Shown here piece after piece: positions 35,101-38,079 of a stretch of 38,079 bases of DNA (positions are counted from its first letter, which is position 1; each line of letters begins with the position of its first letter). The notes under the pieces were generated by a model that was not told the origin of the DNA, did not search any database, and saw nothing but the letters and a program-made list of their open reading frames with translations. A program made the translations under genes and the position numbers. The DNA is from Mnemiopsis leidyi. Its lineage: Eukaryota; Ctenophora; Tentaculata; Lobata; Bolinopsidae. Location of the stretch: contig JH153485.1 of assembly GCA_000226015.1 (NCBI GenBank), positions 48,738-86,816 on the forward strand, given 5' to 3'.

Positions 35101-37945
35101 CCTTCCCTCGACCTTTCTCCTGCCCTTCTTGGGCGATATCGTACTCTTAAATCACGTCGGACACCCAAACTCGTTACCCTGTACAGCAAGAAGTCTCGGT
35201 CTTTCTACTTAGTAAATCACGGCATCTTTACAATCAAATTCGTCTTGGGCGGGTGAGCTAGTAAATGGCGCAGTCCCGGAGAGTGGTTCATTAGTATAAC
35301 TGCTCGTTAGAAACTAAAGTGGTTCATTTGGCGAATTTTTCGGCTTTTCAAGAGGCACTTTACAGGCCTATCCAATCCTTCCAGGAGTATTTCTCGTAAT
35401 ATTTATGAAAAGATGCATAGCAAAAATGTCGCGCAACTGTGTAATTATATTCTCTGTAACTATCAAACCCTTTAATCTTTATACTCCTACCTAACCTCAC
35501 ATTTCCTGAAATAATGTCCTCTCCTCAGGTTATCCTGACAAGAAGAAGAGCCCAGGCTCTGGTGGTTATGTTCTGGATTCTCAGTCTGATAATAGCACTT
35601 CTCCCCTTCGCTACCGCCCACACGTAAGTTTAGCTGAGGTACCATTGTCCTGCCCAAGAACGTTGGGCCCCAGAACGTTGTGCCCCAGAGATTTTGCCCC
35701 AGTGACGTCCTGCTCCAAAACTGACAAATTCGTTAGGGTTAGAGTTTGAATTAGGGTTAGGGTCGCTCGGGCAAAATCTCTGTGGCAAAATGTTCTTGGG
35801 TCCGATGTTCGAAGAGAAGAGGACGGGAGTCGATTTAATAAGTGCCACAAATCATCGTAACTTATAACATAATCGATGATTTCATTCGAATCATACAATT
35901 CGAGATTGTGTTAAGAAACTAAAATGATGAATCATAAACTTATTTAACCTCCCATTTAACCACCATGATATGAACATCGAAAGAAGTGCCATTTGATAAA
36001 ACACTACGTTAAGATGTTTGTCTCTCCCCATAAATATGTGACATATTCTGTGTGATTTTATGAATATATTATAACGCCTATAAAACCTATGTTATAACCA
36101 TGTTATAAAAGTAAAATATGTTATCTACCCTCGCCTTCCGTCAGGTACGAGTACCAAGTCTCTGCCTGTCTCTGCGTGGCTGAAACAGCTAAAAAATCCG
36201 CCAGTAATATCTACCTGCTGGTCTCTACCTTCTTTACCATCATTATTCCGTTCATCATTCTAACATACTGTTATATAAGGTTACTATTTATCCGAATACG
36301 GGGTAATCTTTAATTCTTTACTTTCATTTAATGAGTAATTACGAGTTTACTTTTCTTGATGTTTCGAAGCTCAGATAAAATTTTGATAAGATTTCGATTG
36401 ACACAATTTTTTTTTGGAGACATGTTATAATGGATAATATCTTCTGTTACTCGTGTTTTATAAGTTTATGAACTAAATTAAAATTTTATAAAAAAGGTAG
36501 AAGGATGTCCTTCACCGTTGAGATAGAGATAAAGATAAAGATCGCTCACCCTCAGGATTTACACCGAGTTTAAAGTTCGGTCAGTACAGCGGCAGATCTA
36601 CAACCGAGCGAAGAGGCTCAGTATACAGGTTATTGAGTGGGGTCAGGCTCACATGGCGCTACATCAAACCTCTGGGAGACCGGAAAAAGGTAAGATTTTG
36701 TAAAATGAGAAACTTGTTTGCTGATGATTTGGAATTAGTAATTATTAACCGCGTGATGGTGTTATAATATCGTTACATAACTCATAAGTGCAAAGTAACA
36801 TGATTTACGCTCTAGGCGTAAATCATGTTACTTCAGTGAATACTTCACACTTACTCGTTATGTAACTAGATATTAGTTAATCCTGAGTAGGATTGTAAAC
36901 AATTAATTTGCGGCAGGCACAACGCAGTTTCCTACCGCTCACAGAGATCACGTCTTAACGACCGTTGTCGAGGAAACCATGTCTGTGTCTAGGTGAGTGC
37001 AGGGAGATTTAACTTAATGAGAGATAATGAGTTTACACTTTACATTATAATTAAGTTTACTTTGTGTTACTGAGTAATAATGAGTTTACATTAAGTTTAC
37101 TTTTTGTTAATGAGTAATAATGATTTTACATTAAGTTCACTTCGTGTTAATGAGTAATAATGATGAAGACGTGAAATAATTAACTTCTTTTAAAGCAAAA
37201 AATGAATTGACCGTGAGCCGACACAAAATTCTGATTTCTGTCTGACACCACTCTTGACTCTTGGCATATTAACTCTTGGCACATATTAAATGAATCCTGA
37301 TTTTGAAACTCAGGTCAATTATTGACAGGTTTCCCGTCAAACATAATATTTCCTGTCAGACATGTTTAGGAGAATATCTTATGTTCTCGCCTTTTATAGG
37401 ATCAAATCAAGTTTACCAATACACCTCGATTCTGTGACAGAAACATTGGCATTACCTATAGAATCGCTTTTCTCGTGAACTAAATTTAGCCACAGTGACA
37501 TTGAACTGTTTATTGAGTCATCATAGACGACCTGAGAACAAACCTTTTACTGAATTTCTTTGAATAGTTGCTGGGCGATTGCCAGCCCAGCAGTCTCCCT
37601 GTTTTACTGACCGCTTTATTAAAGACTTATTCTAGTAACTGTCACGTGATTTGTCTTTCTTTGAATCACATGATAACTCTCTGATCAACAAAGATTCTTT
37701 TCATTTTATATCTGACAAAATGGTTCTAGACAGAGGTTCTAGCTAGAGGTTGCACTATATTTTGATTTCACGTAATCTATGGCGGTCATGTGATCCATAT
37801 CATAATTTCAGTCACATGAGCAGCGGTCCGAACGTAACAACTCAACACACAGTCTGCATGTCGCCGGGCGACAAGGGAAGTGCGGGATTCAGCACCAGTA
37901 ACCACTCTTATCATAGCTCCGATTCAGTTTCCAGACTCAACTCAG
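32055..37945 (+). CDS. Rhodopsin-family (class A) G protein-coupled receptor, 3' end outside the window
   Basis: Eight exons join in frame: 32055-32198, 32524-32667, 33271-33360, 35529-35623, 36145-36279, 36556-36689, 36917-36992, 37812-37945. About 317 residues are visible. Class A landmarks: N31 (1.50, VVGN), D62 (2.50, NLALTD), C90 (3.25), S104 (3.39), D114-R115-Y116 (3.49-3.51, IDRYLAVVQP), W142 (4.50), an ECL2 cysteine (C166 or C168), P193 (5.50) and Y201 (5.58). Position 3.32 is Leu97, so the Asp that binds amines is absent; ligand class is unknown. TM1-TM5 are complete. The third intracellular loop is at least 112 residues, basic at first (VRSVQRQIYNRAKR) then Ser/Thr-rich. TM6, TM7 and the tail lie to the right. 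The N-terminus before TM1 is only about 10 residues with no glycosylation site, so a further upstream exon is possible. The product would act at the plasma membrane through G proteins. Confidence 0.9.
32279..32325. repeat. 13-bp inverted repeat in GPCR intron 1
   Basis: AACTATAGTAACT at 32280-32292 pairs exactly with 32313-32325 across a 20-nt loop. Confidence 0.85.
32524..32667 (+). CDS. GPCR exon 2 (TM2, ECL1, conserved Cys 3.25)
   Basis: Codons 49-96, phase 0 both ends. It follows a poly-C tract and CTCAG. It contains NLALTD, the ECL1 tryptophan (RNWKL) and GCQ with C3.25. The donor is CTG|GTAAGA. Confidence 0.92.
32698..32988. repeat. 26-bp minisatellite in GPCR intron 2, about eleven copies
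   Basis: TACGTGTTTGATATCAGACT plus TGAAAT repeats, with alternating TTTGATATC and TTTTATATC variants. It starts about 30 bp after the exon 2 donor. Confidence 0.95.
33271..33360 (+). CDS. GPCR exon 3 (TM3, DRY motif, start of ICL2)
   Basis: Codons 97-126, phase 0 both ends. Acceptor CCCGCAG, donor AAG|GTGAGT. Contains IDRYLAVVQPIYYK. Its last 18 bases are the founder of the array that follows. Confidence 0.95.
33343..33822 (+). repeat. ~44-bp array made of the exon 3 end plus its 5' splice site
   Basis: The exon end CAGCCCATATATTACAAG with GTGAGT and about 20 bp of intron is multiplied. CCATATATTAC occurs twelve times, including the exon. Most copies keep a donor-like AAAGTAAGT, AAAGTAGGT or AAGGTGAGT. 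Two copies are shortened to ~21 bp. Confidence 0.95.
33823..35528. other. Remainder of GPCR intron 3
   Basis: AT-rich intron sequence without a further recognisable exon. Intron 3 (33361-35528) is the longest in the visible gene. Confidence 0.6.
35529..35623 (+). CDS. GPCR exon 4 (TM4)
   Basis: Codons 127-157 plus two bases, phase 2 end, donor CAC|GTAAGT. Starts with the basic ICL2 end (LTRRRAQA) and includes W4.50 in MFWILSL. Confidence 0.92.
35637..35832. mobile_element. Telomere-like MITE, copy B, in GPCR intron 4
   Basis: Its left flank (CCCAAGAACG ... CAGAGATTTTGCCC) is the inverse of its right flank (GGGCAAAATCTCTG ... GTTCTTGGG). TTAGGG-type hexamers fill the centre (35732-35763). 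The element begins about 13 bp after the exon 4 donor. Confidence 0.82.
36145..36279 (+). CDS. GPCR exon 5 (ECL2, TM5)
   Basis: Codons 158-202 plus two bases. Acceptor CCGTCAG. Contains ACLCVAE (ECL2) and TM5 with P5.50 and Y5.58 (PFIILTYCYI). The donor AAG|GTTACT at 36280 is preferred over GTAATC at 36303 because only the former keeps exon 6 in the frame that gives a typical ICL3 start. Confidence 0.85.
36556..36689 (+). CDS. GPCR exon 6 (proximal ICL3)
   Basis: Codons 203 (split)-247. Acceptor CCCTCAG, donor AAAAAG|GTAAGA, phase 1. Basic amphipathic start IYTEFKVRSVQRQIYNRAKR, as expected after TM5. Confidence 0.85.
36763..36887. mobile_element. Hairpin MITE, copy 2, in GPCR intron 6
   Basis: Ends TAATATCGTTACATAACTCA and CGTTATGTAACTAGATATTA are inverted. 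The centre is a perfect 15-bp hairpin (TAACATGATTTACGC, loop of 5). It is a shorter relative of 24212-24400, lacking the GC-rich hairpins. Confidence 0.85.
36917..36992 (+). CDS. GPCR exon 7 (ICL3)
   Basis: Phase 1 start, phase 2 end; acceptor GCGGCAG, donor TCTAG|GTGAGT. Hydrophilic (TTQFPTAHRDH, VVEETMSVS). Frame is fixed by exons 6 and 8. Confidence 0.75.
37029..37164. repeat. ~41-bp tandem repeat in GPCR intron 7, three copies
   Basis: GAGTAATAATGAGTTTACAT followed by TAAGTTTACTTTGTGTTA repeats about three times. Confidence 0.9.
37812..37945 (+). CDS. GPCR exon 8 (ICL3 continued)
   Basis: Acceptor ATTTCAG, donor CTCAG|GTATTG, phase 1 end. Ser/Thr/His-rich (STSNHSYHSSDSVSRLNS), plausible for phosphorylation. 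The reading continues beyond the window. Confidence 0.75.
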
Positions 37946-37951
37946 GTATTG

Positions 37952-37972
37952 TTTGTGTGTCTGTGTGTGTGT

Positions 37973-38070
<98 letters not shown>

Positions 38071-38079
38071 GTTGTGTGT
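37952..38079. repeat. (GT)n dinucleotide microsatellite in GPCR intron 8
   Basis: GT repeats begin a few bases after the exon 8 donor and run to the window edge. Confidence 0.97.

Noticed and set aside
36280..36302. Alternative exon 5 end at 36302 (donor GTAATC)
   Set aside because: It would shift exon 6 into a frame lacking the usual TM5-ICL3 basic helix. The donor at 36280 restores it and matches the phase.
32055..37945. GPCR as a pseudogene because TM6-TM7 are absent
   Set aside because: All visible exons are open, in phase and retain key residues; the last visible exon ends in a proper donor, so the gene simply continues past the edge.

Overview
This looks like a slice of a compact to mid-sized, AT-rich animal (invertebrate metazoan) nuclear genome. 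Coding sequence is broken into short exons with GT-AG introns. One gene is a rhodopsin-family GPCR, a family typical of animals. No bacterial operon architecture is present, and there are two assembly gaps of 10 N (13835-13844, 24967-24976). The phylum cannot be fixed from the sequence alone. The window begins in a (CT)n run and ends in a (GT)n run.

Layout: (1) 1-3699 holds a CT microsatellite and no recognisable gene. (2) 3700-6791 (+) carries the 3' part of an unrecognised charged helical protein. Its five exons encode about six consecutive repeats of roughly 31 residues, and the stop codon is followed almost immediately by twelve 18-bp units, each holding a perfect TGACGTCA octamer. (3) 7238-8640 holds small tandem arrays, a possible minus-strand terminal exon and a decayed LINE-type reverse transcriptase fragment. 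(4) 10109-15821 is a repeat nest: a ~1.7-2.0 kb duplicated block, a foldback element with near-perfect 161-bp arms, a partial extra copy of it next to a gap, and a GC-rich palindromic element. (5) 15822-31950 is gene-poor. It contains a ~1 kb nested foldback element, several unrelated minisatellites, a hairpin-stack MITE and a telomere-like MITE. (6) 32055-37945 (+) is a GPCR with eight visible coding exons covering TM1-TM5 and at least 112 residues of a long third intracellular loop; TM6 and TM7 must lie beyond the right edge.

The most unusual structure is in the GPCR. A 24-bp tandem array just upstream of the start codon presents four evenly spaced pyrimidine-CAG acceptor-like sites. Intron 3 is filled with copies of the exon-3 end plus its own 5' splice site, about a dozen donor-like sites in ~480 bp. 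The first of these extra donors would add exactly 15 in-frame residues to intracellular loop 2. Nearly every intron of this gene carries a tandem array, a MITE or a strong inverted repeat.

No rRNA, tRNA, CRISPR or complete autonomous transposon was found. The two genes show no obvious functional link to each other.
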